DNA of 32,710 nucleotides from Actinomortierella ambigua (taxonomy: Eukaryota > Mortierellomycota > Mortierellomycetes > Mortierellales > Mortierellaceae), in assembly GCA_016098155.1 (NCBI GenBank), contig JAAAJB010000403.1:1-32710 (forward strand). The letters run 5' to 3'. This document shows positions 1 through 10,007 of this stretch, piece by piece (positions within the stretch are counted from its first letter, which is position 1; every line of letters begins with the position of its first letter). Position numbers and translations under genes: made by a program. The notes below the pieces were generated by a model. That model was given only the letters and a program-made list of their open reading frames with translations, was not told where the DNA came from and searched no databases.

Positions 1-239
1 TGTCAGAGCCTGTGGCGCTGGCGACGTTGGCTCGACTCTACGAACATGGCGAGGCCGGGGTGCAGAGGGATGCTCGCCTGGCATGGGGCTATTATTTCCG
101 AGCAGCTAAGGCGGGCAACCCAACAGCGATGATATGGATGACCAAGGCGTATGCGAGCCAGGGAGACGCGAATGGCAAAGTGAATGGAACGTTATGGCAA
201 ACGAAAGCAGAGCAGTGGTTTGCAGTGGCCAGCCAGTAG
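1..239 (+). CDS. 3' end of a kinase-Sel1 paralogue (partial)
   Basis: The left edge cuts into the last 78 or so codons of a gene whose product ends in two Sel1-type helical repeats (A-x-L-A-x-L-Y-x-H-G pattern, then A-x-x-Y-Y-x-R-A-A-x-A-G). It aligns almost without gaps, by eye at roughly 85-90% DNA identity, to 4547-4788, the end of the complete kinase-Sel1 gene downstream. The one indel is a missing CAG codon before the stop (Q-stop instead of QQ-stop). Many differences are synonymous, so this copy has probably been under selection or gene conversion. The 3' flank is also related: 'taatactta' recurs 35-40 bp after both stops. The 5' part lies outside the window, so a kinase domain is inferred only from the paralogue. 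Confidence 0.85.
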   Translation, partial: SEPVALATLARLYEHGEAGVQRDARLAWGYYFRAAKAGNPTAMIWMTKAYASQGDANGKVNGTLWQTKAEQWFAVASQ

Positions 240-319
240 TAATTGCAAAAGAGAGAGGGGGAACATTCACACCTAATACTTAACTATTTTATACCCAACA
301 CCTATTGTTCCCCCCCCCC

Positions 320-700
320 CAGGAAAATAAAAAGACAGAGAAGTGCGAAGAGGCCATGTATGCCAGTGGAAGATGCGAGGCACGGCGGGCACTGACATCG
401 CCTTCAACCATAGCAGTGGAGGCGGCCATGAAGTGGCTTGGAAAGGCAGCCAGGAAGGAAGACGCACCAGTCTGCTCATGGGCTGCATGAACGTATCTGA
501 TGCATGGTGGAGAGGAGGTAGATAAAGCGGTGCTATGGCTGTTTGGGGCGTCAAGAAGAACGAGTCGGTTGTGATGGCCATCCGAGGACGACGGTACGAA
601 AGCGGGGAGGCAGGTATACGGAAGGCTGAAGTACTGGCCATGTGATATACATGGAGAACTGGTGGGGTGTGTTGTGACTGCCAGTTGTTGCTGATTTCTC
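320..700 (+). pseudogene. Decayed Sel1-repeat fragment of a kinase-Sel1 copy
   Basis: Just downstream of the left-edge gene, the plus-strand frame of 305-490 reads EEAMYASG...STIAVEAAMKWLGKAARKED and continues past an in-frame TGA (488-490) with TYLMHGGEEVDKAVLWL. This follows the intact gene's EAVATAMEAG...TTAVEDEENRQAIQWLERAAELSE, with Sel1 spacing W-L-x-x-A-A ... Y-x-x-G ... A-x-x-W. The frame is stopped at 488 and again near 575. I read it as a relic of another array member, not a separate gene. Homology becomes unrecognisable after about 600, so the right boundary is approximate. Confidence 0.5.
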
Positions 701-729
701 TCTGTTGGAACTTCTGGGAAAAAGAAACT

Positions 730-1440
730 TTAATTGCATTATTGCAATTTGTTATCACAAATTGCTTCTCACGCTGGCTTCCGATGCGTCTACTTTCCTA
801 CTGATCCAACTCTAGTTTTCTCTTGGCCTCAAACTCTCTCACCATCGTCGTCCACTTTTTGTTTTTTTTCGGCTGATTTATTTTCCTACTGGCCTTTTTT
901 GGGCATGTCAGCTTCTTTATTGAGAACAACAAAAGTGGTTGAGTGTCTGTACACGAATCGCGAATTTGCTGGGATTCTTATCTGGGCGCCGGGAACAAAC
1001 TGTTGGCGGGTGGGCACCAACCAAGCTTTATACCCAATTCCAAGGCTACCCCATCCAAGGGGATAAAAACATGCTTACACATACGCAGTCATATGCGGTA
1101 GTATTGGTCTTTTGTTTCTTTTGTTGTCTTTCTGCAGTGCAAGAAGGGGTGGATTATTCAGCTCTGTAGTAACTTCATGCCACATGGACTGGACATACCA
1201 AGTTTGAGACTGGGGCGCTGACGTGAATTTAGAAGTTCGGTACATGTTCGTTCTCCGGACAACAAGGTGAGACACGCCTTCTCCTCCCCCCACGCCTTCT
1301 CCTCCCCCCAGACTGACAGAGACAAAGGAGCCACAGGGGGAGGAAATCGAACTACTGCTGTGTACGTGGTTGTTCTATCGTGAGTGTGTGCTTGGAAACC
1401 TTTAAAAGAGAACCTTTCCCCTCCCCTCCCTCACGCACAG

Positions 1441-1492
<52 letters not shown>

Positions 1493-1662
1493 GTCTCTCT
1501 CTCTATCTATCTATCTATCTCTCCACACACACATTCTCTCCCTCTCCCCCCACACACACACACAAATACACTCTTCCTCTTTCTTGCCCTTCACATAAGC
1601 ACACCTGTCCTCCAGCTTGACATATCCCATCCACATTCCCACCCCTCTCATGCTGCATCCCG
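730..1662. other. Intergenic/5' region of the kinase-Sel1 gene, with simple repeats
   Basis: No gene is recognised here. It holds an 18-bp perfect direct duplication (1273-1290 and 1291-1308, acgccttctcctcccccc), a (CT)n run at about 1447-1478, a short (CTAT)n run at about 1503-1520, and (CA)n runs at about 1524-1532 and 1551-1563. From about 1380 on, the plus strand is strongly pyrimidine-rich, as expected for a promoter or leader of the gene starting at 1663. Short ORFs here are low-complexity and not credible. Confidence 0.6.
1447..1563. repeat. Compound microsatellite (CT)n-(CTAT)n-(CA)n
   Basis: Runs of CT (about 16 units with minor interruptions), then four or so CTAT units, then CA units can be read directly. 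It sits about 100-200 bp upstream of the proposed kinase-Sel1 start codon, so length changes would fall in the promoter or 5' leader. Confidence 0.9.
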
Positions 1663-4600
1663 ATGGGTAAGTACCAACATCCCCCTCCCCTTGTTCCCTG
1701 TTCAGATACCTCGCACTATTAGAAAATCAACCTTAATTAACCCTCCCTACTCGTCTTCTATTCTACGTGCCTTAGACACTACAGCCTGGCAGATATTTCA
1801 GAGGACCGAATTCTCTCGCGCCGGAAAAACAATCTTGTCTTAACCCTTTTTTCTTTCCTGCTTGCCTGTCTTCCACTCATTCCTCTGCGTATCTCCTACT
1901 TCTCTCTTTTAGCCTATCTCCGCCCTCGTTTTGCAACACATCCTCTGCCCCCAACCCTCCTTGACACTTCTTCACCACCACAACGCCAACAGTCGCTGCT
2001 GTCCAGGAGCACCCCTCTGCCTCTCCCGCGTTCACCCCCTTTGGCTGCTGAGGAAGCGGCCACAGACAACCCTTTTACTCCTCACACGTTCTCAACTGCT
2101 TTGATCTCAATTGTTTTATCCTCTCCATTTCTTCCCAACCGCCGACCCTACACTCCATGCCCAACTCGCCCACTCTCCACAATCCCCTCCTCATCATGTG
2201 ATACAACACAGCCACCATCGTCCTCCCTTCGACAGCCAGCGCAAACTCCTTCTCACTTCCTCCTCCCCTTCTTCAAACCCCTCCTCCTCAAACCTCTCAA
2301 CCGCAATCCCCTCAACCTCAGGCTGCTCACTCCTATCGGCAACGGTGCATATGGCGAGGTCTTCCAGTCCTCCTGGAACCAACATCCAGTCGCCGTTAAG
2401 AGATGGTACCATAGCGTCCCTGACACCAGCATCCATTGGGAAATCGAACTGAACAAGCTGCTTCAGCACGAGTACATAATCCGCTTCTTTGGTGCTGGTA
2501 CCGTCGACAACCGCCCCGTTATGGTCACCGCTCTGGCCGAGAACGGGACTCTTCGACGCGTCATCAAACGTGGTGACACCAAGGGCACCCGCCTCGACTG
2601 GCCCATGAAGCGCAAAATCCACAGCCAGATTGCCAGCGCCGTCGGCTATCTCCACTCCATAGGCATCCTTCACAGAGACATCAAGAGCACCAATGTGCTG
2701 CTCACCAGAAACCTCGACGCACAGCTATGCGACCTGGGATTCGCCCTGCTCGTGTCAAGCACAGGCGATGAGGAGAGCGAGGCCAATAGCGCCATGAAGG
2801 GACGAGCTGTAGGCACCCTCCGCTGGCGCGCACCTGAATTGATGAGCAACTGTCCCAGATACTCTCCCGCTTCGGACATCTACGCGCTCGGCATGGTCCT
2901 TTGGGAGATGGCTGCCAACTGCCCAGAACCGTTTCGTGACCTCGACAACATGAGCTTCGTCCGTCATGTTCGCTCGGGTGGCCGCGAGACAATCCCAGAC
3001 GACACTCCGCAAGACCTTCAGCATTGGATTGAGCGCTGCTGGGATCAGAACCCATCCGAGCGGCCCCGAGCTGTCGAGATGGTTCACTTTGAGCTAGAGG
3101 GTATCGACACTCTGGTTTGCGATGGCGATACCGTGATCGACCTATCGATCTCGTCCGACCAAGAGAACAAACTTCTGCTTCCCTCCAGCTTCGAGGCCAA
3201 GAGCGGCACATTCTCCACCATGTCACGTGTTCAGGCCTGTGCTCCAATTTCGTCCACCTCTCCGCCTGTGTACAGCTTTGACGACGAGTTCGCGGATAGC
3301 TGTGAGCACGAAGGGCTTGATGTTGGACTAGACTCTGTGTCCTCAGCAGTGGTATCCGTGCCGAACATCATGCTAAGGCTCTCAGAGGAGGCCCACGACT
3401 GCATCGGCCGAGCCACTGTTGGTGATAAACGCGCACAGTTCATGCTTGGCTGCTGGAGAATCAATGGCGAAGAAGGTGTTGACGTGGACCTCCAAGACGC
3501 ACATCACTGGCTCAAATTGGCAGCGGAAGGTCCGGGTGCCATCGTGGAGGCTTCCAGACTTCTGGGTATGCTCTTCGAACAAGGGCTAGGTGTCTTCAAG
3601 AACCCCAAGCAGGCTCTCGTGCATTACAACGACGCCGCCCGTCGAGGTGATGTCCCTGCACAGCTCAAACTCGCTTCGATCTACCGCACTGGAAACCACA
3701 TGGCCGCTCAAGATCCCTGCCAATCCTACTTTTGGATGTCCCAAGCAGCCGAGAGCGGAAACTCTGTTGCCGAATATGGCCTCGGTTGGCACCATGAGCT
3801 AGGATTCGGGACCACCAAGGACCTACGTATGGCGGTGGGCCAGTATCGCCAAGCATCCGAAAAGAGCCACCGTGAGACCAACAACCGTCTTGGATGGCTT
3901 TACCAACTCGGCCAGGGTGTGTCCCGAGATCATGCAATGGCTGTCTGCCACTACCGAGACGCCGCCGAGCTCGGGCATATTGAAGCTCACTTCCATCTAT
4001 ATGCTCTCCATGCACGTGGTTCTCGTCGATGCGGCACCTGTCATCGTTGCATTCGCGGCCTAAAAAGGTCGAATTCGATCATCCTGGCCTGCCATGTCAT
4101 CTCGGACACTATCCAGCAGCGAGCCACCAGTGGCGACACAGAAGCCTTAGTCCAGCTTGGACAGATCTATGAGCAAGGTGATGGCCGGCAGCTCCAGCCT
4201 GACAGCCGCCAGGCATACGAGCTCTACACGAGGGCCGCTGATAATCATTATGCGCCTGCTCTCGTCGCTCTAGGAGCATTTCACCTCCGTGAGCGAGTCG
4301 GCCCAGATGACTACGATCAGGCGCAGGGGTTCTTCAAGCGTGCTACTGCACAGGTCAATCCACAGGTCAACCCACAGGCTTTCACATGGCTGGCGTGGAC
4401 CATTCTGCTGAAGAGGGAGGACTCTGAGGCCGTCGCCACGGCAATGGAGGCGGGCGTGCCTGCATCAGTAGCAGCACCAGCGACGACAGCGGTTGAGGAC
4501 GAGGAAAACAGGCAAGCGATTCAGTGGCTTGAGCGGGCAGCTGAGCTGTCAGAGCCTGTGGCGTTGGCGACATTGGCTAGACTCTATGAACATGGCGAGG

Positions 4601-4788
4601 CTGGGTTGCAGATGGATGGTCGCCTGGCACGGAGCTATTATTCCCGAGCAGCCGAGGCGGGTAACCCGACCGCGATGATGTGGATGGCCAAGGCGTATGC
4701 GAGCCAGGGAGACGCGAATAGCAAGATGAATGGAGAGATATGGCAAACGAAGGCCAAGCAGTGGTTTACAGTGGCCAGCCAGCAGTAG
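1663..4788 (+). CDS. Protein kinase with C-terminal Sel1 repeats
   Basis: Signalling protein: a TKL-like Ser/Thr kinase domain followed by about ten Sel1 (TPR-like) repeats, which usually scaffold protein partners. The frame is open from upstream of 1921 to the TAG at 4786-4788 but has no ATG before the kinase domain. I therefore propose exon 1 = ATGG (1663-1666), a GTAAGT donor at 1667, a TTTTAG acceptor ending at 1912, and exon 2 = 1913-4788, giving 959 aa. An alternative is ATG 1650 spliced to 2007. With the 1663 start: Ser/Pro-rich N-terminus about 1-135; glycine loop GNGAYG at 144-149; VAVK lysine 164; HRDIKSTN with catalytic Asp 257; DLG (not DFG) Asp 275; APE Glu 310. All key catalytic residues are present. 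Sel1 repeats run from about 490 to 955, interrupted by a Cys-rich insert (C708, C711, C714). An eight-residue stretch, QVNPQVNP, is a short internal duplication. Intact and decayed copies flank it. Substrate and pathway are unknown. Confidence 0.9.
1667..1912 (+). other. Predicted intron 1 of the kinase-Sel1 gene
   Basis: The donor GTAAGT follows ATGG, and the acceptor TTTTAG ends a pyrimidine tract (ttctctcttttag). The join is in frame (ATG GCC TAT CTC). It is proposed because the long open frame has no ATG upstream of the kinase domain. A competing model joins ATG 1650-1666 to an acceptor at 2006, which is also in frame. Confidence 0.5.
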
Positions 4789-5299
4789 TTGTAAGACAGG
4801 GTGAAGAGTGTCCACATTTAATACTTAATTACATAGCACTACTCTATCCGATACTCCTTGATCCTCCTCCTCCCGATAAAATGAGCACAAACACAGACAT
4901 GCACGCCCGAAAAAAATGCTGTTGGAGGAGAGACAAGAGGATCAATGAAGCTTAAGCGCAAATTTTTGAGGCTCATCCACCACCAAACGTCTTGTAAGAA
5001 TCTCCACAAGATCGATAAATATTTAAGGAGAGAATAGGATGAACGAGGCACGACAAAACAGTCAGTAGTAAATCTTTCAAACACAGACTATCAAAGTCGA
5101 GAGTGGAGAGGAAGAGCAGGAGAATGCCTGTCTGTGATATGAACACAACAATCTAGCTCACATTTTTGTTCTGTGTGACAAATGAGCTGGGTGCAGACAT
5201 TGGATGCAATATGTAGCACGTGTGTTGTATGCAGAAAGATGGGGGTTGAGGGGTTTCTCTGAATTGTTCCCGTAGTCTTGGCCCAAATGGTCGTCTCGA
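4789..5299. other. Intergenic region after the kinase-Sel1 gene
   Basis: This holds the 3' flank of the kinase gene, including 'taatacttaatt' at about 4820 that resembles the flank of the left-edge paralogue at about 275, and a possible poly(A) element gataaaa near 4875. No coding sequence is recognised. Homology to the next relic starts near 5300. Confidence 0.6.
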
Positions 5300-5760
5300 A
5301 TCCCTCCCCAGGCTACTGAGAATGCAGCCATCTACCACCGAGATGCGGTGTCGCGAGGCACGTGTGGGGGACCATCCCCTTTCGATTCGGACACAGGTGC
5401 ATATGTGCCATCGTGAACACCGTCCGTGGTTATATCTCCAGCCTGACAACAGCCTGTCGCACAAACTATACCAAATGGCGTTGGAGAATGGGCACTCGCC
5501 TACTATTATCGCTCTAGGATCGCTCCATATCCGCGAACGGGTCGGTGCAGGTGACCATGGTTGGCGTGGGGCTTGCTGATAAAGCGAGTGGAAGCTGAGT
5601 CTGAGGTCGTGGCATCGGCAATAGAGTGGATGTGTTAATAGCAGCATCAATTGGCAGTCGAAAACAAGGAGTTCAGGCAGGCAGGCAATCCAATGGCTTG
5701 CAGACATGGGACTACTAGCAGCGAGGATATGGATAGCTTTGGGACATCCGAAATACCATA
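5300..5760 (+). pseudogene. Decayed kinase-Sel1 copy (Sel1 region only)
   Basis: A collinear but frame-shifted relic of the Sel1 half of the kinase gene. Matches in order are: AAIYHRDAVSRG near 5320-5365 against the intact AVCHYRDAAELG; ctccagcctgaca at 5434-5446, identical to 4192-4204; ALGSLHIRERVG near 5513-5546 against ALGAFHLRERVG; and RQAIQWL near 5675-5700, identical to the intact protein, but in a different frame from the previous block. Stops and frame changes lie between the blocks (TGATAA at 5577-5582, for example). Internal segments are missing, so it is shorter than the 1.1 kb expected. No kinase domain is visible. Confidence 0.75.
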
Positions 5761-6570
5761 TGTAAGAGGCGCAGTATGATAGCTTGCGTTAGTGAGTCAA
5801 CAATTGCTACCCCATACTTTGCTGGGTGCTTTGTGTTGTCTCACATCTTCTAGACCCCTGAATTTAGAGAGCCAAAGCTTACTGGAGAACCCTTGCGCAA
5901 CACTTTCAGCTGGCGCAAATGTGACAGAAGCCAACCGAGGGCAGCAGATAGAGAGAGGTGGGTAGATATGGAGGACTTGGGCATCATGATTGGCGAGGCT
6001 TGCTTGCCTAGGACCCTCAGTTGTCGTAGTGTATGATGGGAGCAGTGTTAGCAGAAGGGGTCGAGTCGCCGTGCTGGGTGTTTGGGACAGTGGAGTGGGC
6101 GCATTTTGTTTGTGGGTTGTCTGGCTGATTGGTGATGTCAATGGCGTCGTTGTTGCGGAAGCACGAGGACAAACAGGGTAATGGGCAGTTCATTGGTGCA
6201 GCCTATACAAGTACGCGAGTTCCTTTTTAGGATAGAGCCCACGCCGCTATTGCGATCTGCAATTTTCGGTGACAAAATAGTGCGGCCGATGCGCGGAGTG
6301 GCAATGGGGCCGAAAAGTGACCTCCCAGCTCCATTTCTCACAATTCACATTCGCCCCGTTTCACTTTCGGCACTGGAGTTGAAGAGACATCTGTCCATCA
6401 TTAATCGCATCAGCCATACATTGTCTACTCACATTCAACAGAGACCCATAAGGCGGATTATCGAGACTAAGAAACGCATCTCCACCTCGTTCGATACGAC
6501 ACAGACACTTCTTCTTCCTCCCCTTTTATTCCCTGTATTACAAGATCCGCTTCTGGGCCTTTAAAGAACA
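5761..6570. other. Intergenic/upstream region of TOA1
   Basis: No recognisable gene. ORFs on both strands (for example 5797-6141 minus and 6181-6564 plus) show no family features and look like chance frames. The last 150 bp before the TOA1 start is moderately pyrimidine-rich (cttcttcctccccttttattcc near 6508-6535), consistent with a fungal core promoter or leader. Confidence 0.5.
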
Positions 6571-7973
6571 ATGTCCAACAATCTGGTGGTAACGTTTCTT
6601 TTTTTAGGAAAAGAAGGGGAGAGTGGCTGTCGTGTGATTTGACACAGCGAGAAGAGGTGGAGTAGAATGGCACAATTTGTTCTGAGTGCTGTATTGATGA
6701 AGCATTTCATATCGTTATCCCATACAGACTTCCGTTTATCGCTTTGTTATTGATGATGTGATCACCAATGTTCGCCGCGACTTTGAGGACATGGGTGTTG
6801 ACGAGACCATCCTGCATGAGCTGCAAAGGGTATGTCAGCAGAACTGTATCTCCCATGGGTACCAATCAACGCTTTGAGATAATATTTCCCTTTTATGTAC
6901 CATGAGCCAAACTAACTCCTCGACTTCTGAAAAAAAATCAAACAATGTTGGCTTAATAGTCTTGGGAGACCAAGATTGCTCAGACACGAGTGACCAATTT
7001 TCAGGCGCAGGAGGCTGCTGCTCCTGCAGAGACGTATGCTTATGAGGAGCAATCGTACGAGGCGCCGGCTACCACCTCTGCATCCGCCCCCGCACCTGGC
7101 TCGACATCGGCAGCTGTATGTCAAAGTTGACTCACAATCCATGCTTGAATCCGAATGATCGAAGCTATGTTTGAAAAGAAAAAAAAAGACACAGTTCACT
7201 GACGGATGTATAGCGAATCCTAGGCATTTCACTATCAGGCGGAGCACACGGCAGCGGCCAACTTGGCTAGTATGGCGTCCTCTGGAACGTCAGCCAACCA
7301 TGATAAGCAGTTTGCGCACCCTGCAAAGGCGACATCATCCGGATCGGGACAGGGCAATACTGGTGGAAACTCGACAACCAATGGAGCAAGTGGCAACAGC
7401 ATTCCGCAGACGGATGGAGCAGCGGATATTTCTTCGCCAGCGCCAGCACTATCAAAAATGAGTACCGAGGAGCTGGACGATCTATTGGAGCAAAAATTTG
7501 CAGCAGCGCGCGCAGTAGAAAAAGAAGAGGCACATACGACATCCATGGAGGGGCTCTCGTTTACGCTCACGCCCATTGACCGTGAGACCCGGAAGGCACG
7601 TTTCTCGGAACTGCAACAACGGATCGGACAGGTTGATGGCGATGCAGCGGATGAGGATGTAAGCGCTCTGATCCTATGTATTCTTTGGTTTTCAAGCTTT
7701 ATTGGGCCCTCACATGGGTTCTTTTTTTTTTTTTAAAGTTTTCTCACGCGATGTTTGCATCTTCTATTCATCGTATAGGATACGGGTCTTGGATCGGATC
7801 TGGATGACAGCGATGGCGACGTAGATGAGGAGACGGACAATATCGTGCTGTGCCAGTATGACAAGGTGTCGCGGACGAAGAGCAAGTGGAAGTGTGTCCT
7901 GAAAGACGGCATTATGCTTATCAACGGTCGCGACTTTTTGTTTCACAAGGCCAACGGTGACCTCGAGTGGTGA
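6571..7973 (+). CDS. TOA1: TFIIA large subunit (alpha/beta)
   Basis: General RNA polymerase II factor: the large TFIIA subunit pairs with the small subunit and stabilises TBP on TATA DNA. Five exons can be assembled, all joining in phase 0: 6571-6588, 6728-6829, 6960-7115, 7239-7658 and 7779-7973, giving 296 aa, close to the 286 aa of yeast Toa1. Donors are GTAACG, GTATGT, GTATGT and GTAAGC; acceptors end in CAG or TAG. Residues 7-45 form the N-terminal four-helix-bundle segment (VYRFVIDDVITNVRRDF then ILHELQRSWETKI). Residues 53-215 are an Ala/Ser/Gly-rich linker. An acidic patch (DLDDSDGDVDEE) precedes the beta-barrel segment VLCQYDKVSRTKSKWK...LKDGIM..NGRDFLF.KA.GDLEW at the C-terminus, the hallmark of the family. 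The first exon codes only MSNNLV; its choice rests on phase and on resemblance to the yeast start MSN. Confidence 0.95.
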
Positions 7974-8568
7974 AGAGAAATGAAGAGCTGAGATTCAAAG
8001 AGGGAGAGAGAAAGCTGGGGTTCAAGTGCCTGTAGTACTTGAGTTCTACCCTTCCATCTCTCTCGCTCTCCTTTCCTTCTCCTCTTTTCACTCTTAAAAA
8101 AAAGGAGCGCGTATTGATATGCAGCATCTTGCCGAGAGCAAGTCGTTCTTTCTTCATTTTGGCAATTTGTAGAACCAACCTCGACTTGCTCGTTTCCTCC
8201 AGCTTCTCAGTTTGCACACTGTGCATCATTCTGTACCATAAAAGAAATCAAAAAGGGAGTCTGCTGGTGCTGAAGCGATGTTTGAATGTTTTCCGCGCGC
8301 GTACAAACAAGCACAAACAACATCCACACATCCATACAGAGTTCACTCCGCGCGCTTCTTGAAATCGATGTGCATACTTTATTTTTGCTATTTTTTGCCG
8401 TACCTGTCAACTCTACGTATTGCACAGTTTCAAAAGTTGGTTGTGCTCTCTTTCTTTCTCTCTCTCGCACATCTCTTTCCCCCTCTTTCTCCCTTTTCCA
8501 TTGTCTGCTTTCCATTCAACATCCTGTTACATTATTCGCCCGTCCTTCTCATTTCTCGCTCATTCCCG

Positions 8569-8574
8569 TATAAA
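8569..8574 (+). promoter_or_regulatory. TATAAA motif (possible TATA box)
   Basis: TATAAA is followed by a pyrimidine-rich stretch from 8578, a typical fungal TATA-initiator layout. No ORF follows closely. If functional it would start a long leader for the gene at 11014 or a non-coding transcript. Weak evidence, from position and composition only. Confidence 0.25.
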
Positions 8575-9689
8575 GTAGACCATTCATTCTCTCTTCCCTC
8601 TTGTCGCACCTTCCTCGTAAGTCTTACAAGTCCTACTCTACTCTTGCTCGACCCTTCTTTCACTTTATCGCCCTCTTACTCGTCCTCCAACGACGTTCAG
8701 TCTATCCGACTCACGGGACCAATTAATGGCCTTCGCCTGCCTGTCCATCAGTGTATCAGTCTGCTGTTTGTTCCTGAACGGTCTGTCCGTTGAGGGGAGG
8801 GGCAGTACCTGAGACAGATGAATTACGGTGTTCTCATCAAAAAAAGACTCGGCGTGCTTGGCTTCCTTCTCGTCTGGTCCCTTTCATCTTTTCCCGCGCC
8901 CCAGCAACCAACCTCCACTCCTCTCTTCCCCCTTGCTTTGGGAGGGGCTGGGGGACTTGCCCATCAGGCACAAGTGGTGTGTATGTGTGTGTGTGTATGT
9001 ATTTGTGTTTCTTCTTCGCTTCGACCTTGCATCCATTTCTCTCCACATCGCCCTTGGCCCACTCTCTCTTCCTCCTCTTCCACCCCTCCCCCCTACAGCA
9101 CCACGTTTTACTCTTTCTTCGTCCACGCATCCTGACTCGTCCGTCAGGCTGTCGGTCCCCCTCTTTGTCTTGACGATCCAAGCTCTTCTAGCTCTTCACC
9201 CCACCCCCCTCCGACCTGCCTCTCTCCTTTTCACTCCCTATTCTGATTGGGATCCCAACTCTCCTTCTCTTTGTTCGTCCAAAAAAAAAAAACCTCGTGT
9301 GTGTGCACTACCTCCGCGTCCCATCGTTTCCCCACCCCTCCCCCGGTTGGTTGCAACCACCGCCACACCCCTTTAGCGCCAAGAGTAAGGTGAGGATTCA
9401 CCTACCCATCAAGTTGGAGAAGGGGGGGGGGGTTTATTGGAACAGAAGAACGAGCACCCCCCTTGTCTTGTTCTTTGTTTCCTCTCCCACCATCGCGCCA
9501 CCCCTATAACTATTCCCCTACCCTGCCTGTCTTTGAACCCAAGTTGTCTAATGTGGGTGCATGAAGAATTGTAAGCCAGCAAGCGAGCCATTTGCTGCCC
9601 TGCCTTGCCTCCCCCCCCTCCAGCCCTGGCCAGCCCTGTCGTGTCTAGACCTGTTTTGTTCTGTGCAGGCACCCCAGTGGTGGATGTTT

Positions 9690-9740
9690 CCTGTTTTTGC
9701 CCTGCCTTGCCCTGCCTTGCCTTGCCCTGCCTGCCCTCGC
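9690..9740. repeat. Tandem CCTGCCTTGC-type repeats
   Basis: About five degenerate units of CCTGCCTTGCC can be read in a row. The tract is roughly complementary to the GGCAGG/CAAGCAGG tract at 9955-10005, so the two could pair in single-stranded DNA or RNA. Confidence 0.7.
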
Positions 9741-9954
9741 CTCCGGTCCTGCCACCGTACAGCAAGCAGGGTGTTTGAGCAAGAGCATGGGTGACCCAGC
9801 CTACTTTTGACGCCTGGTCGTCCAAATGGGACAGACCAGTGCTCATGTTCCAGCAGCGTGGGCTTGATGAACCCACGCACATGCATGGTCCAAACACAGT
9901 AGCCCATCCACCTAGCAGACCAGCAGACCAAGCACACGTATTTGGAGCAAACAT

Positions 9955-10007
9955 GGCAGACGGGCAGGCAAGCAGGCAGGCAGACAGGCAGGCAGACAGG
10001 CAGGCCA
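9955..10007. repeat. Tandem GGCAGG / CAGA repeats
   Basis: Tandem tetranucleotide-like units (CAGG, CAGA, CAAG) run from about 9958 to 10007. The tract is the approximate reverse complement of 9690-9740. Confidence 0.75.

Noticed and set aside
2041..2043. TTG at 2041 as start of the kinase gene
   Set aside because: Nuclear genes rarely start with TTG, and the frame is open further upstream. A spliced ATG explains it better.
4028..4049. CXXCH heme-binding motif in the kinase-Sel1 protein
   Set aside because: A single short match in a cytosolic-type kinase without signal peptide or cytochrome fold. Reported only as a Cys-rich insert.
5797..6141. 114-codon minus-strand ORF divergent from TOA1
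   Set aside because: Composition is acceptable, but there is no motif, promoter signal or intron evidence. Could be revisited with transcript data.
6181..6564. 127-codon ORF upstream of TOA1
   Set aside because: No family features. It ends 6 bp before the TOA1 ATG and most likely lies in the promoter or leader.
8278..9376. Several plus-strand ORFs of 100-180 codons
   Set aside because: Same pyrimidine-tract artefact; no plausible start context, no splice signals, no conserved motif.
9955..10007. CRISPR-like direct repeats
   Set aside because: Contiguous 4-bp-type units without spacers in a eukaryotic genome: a microsatellite or minisatellite, not a CRISPR array.
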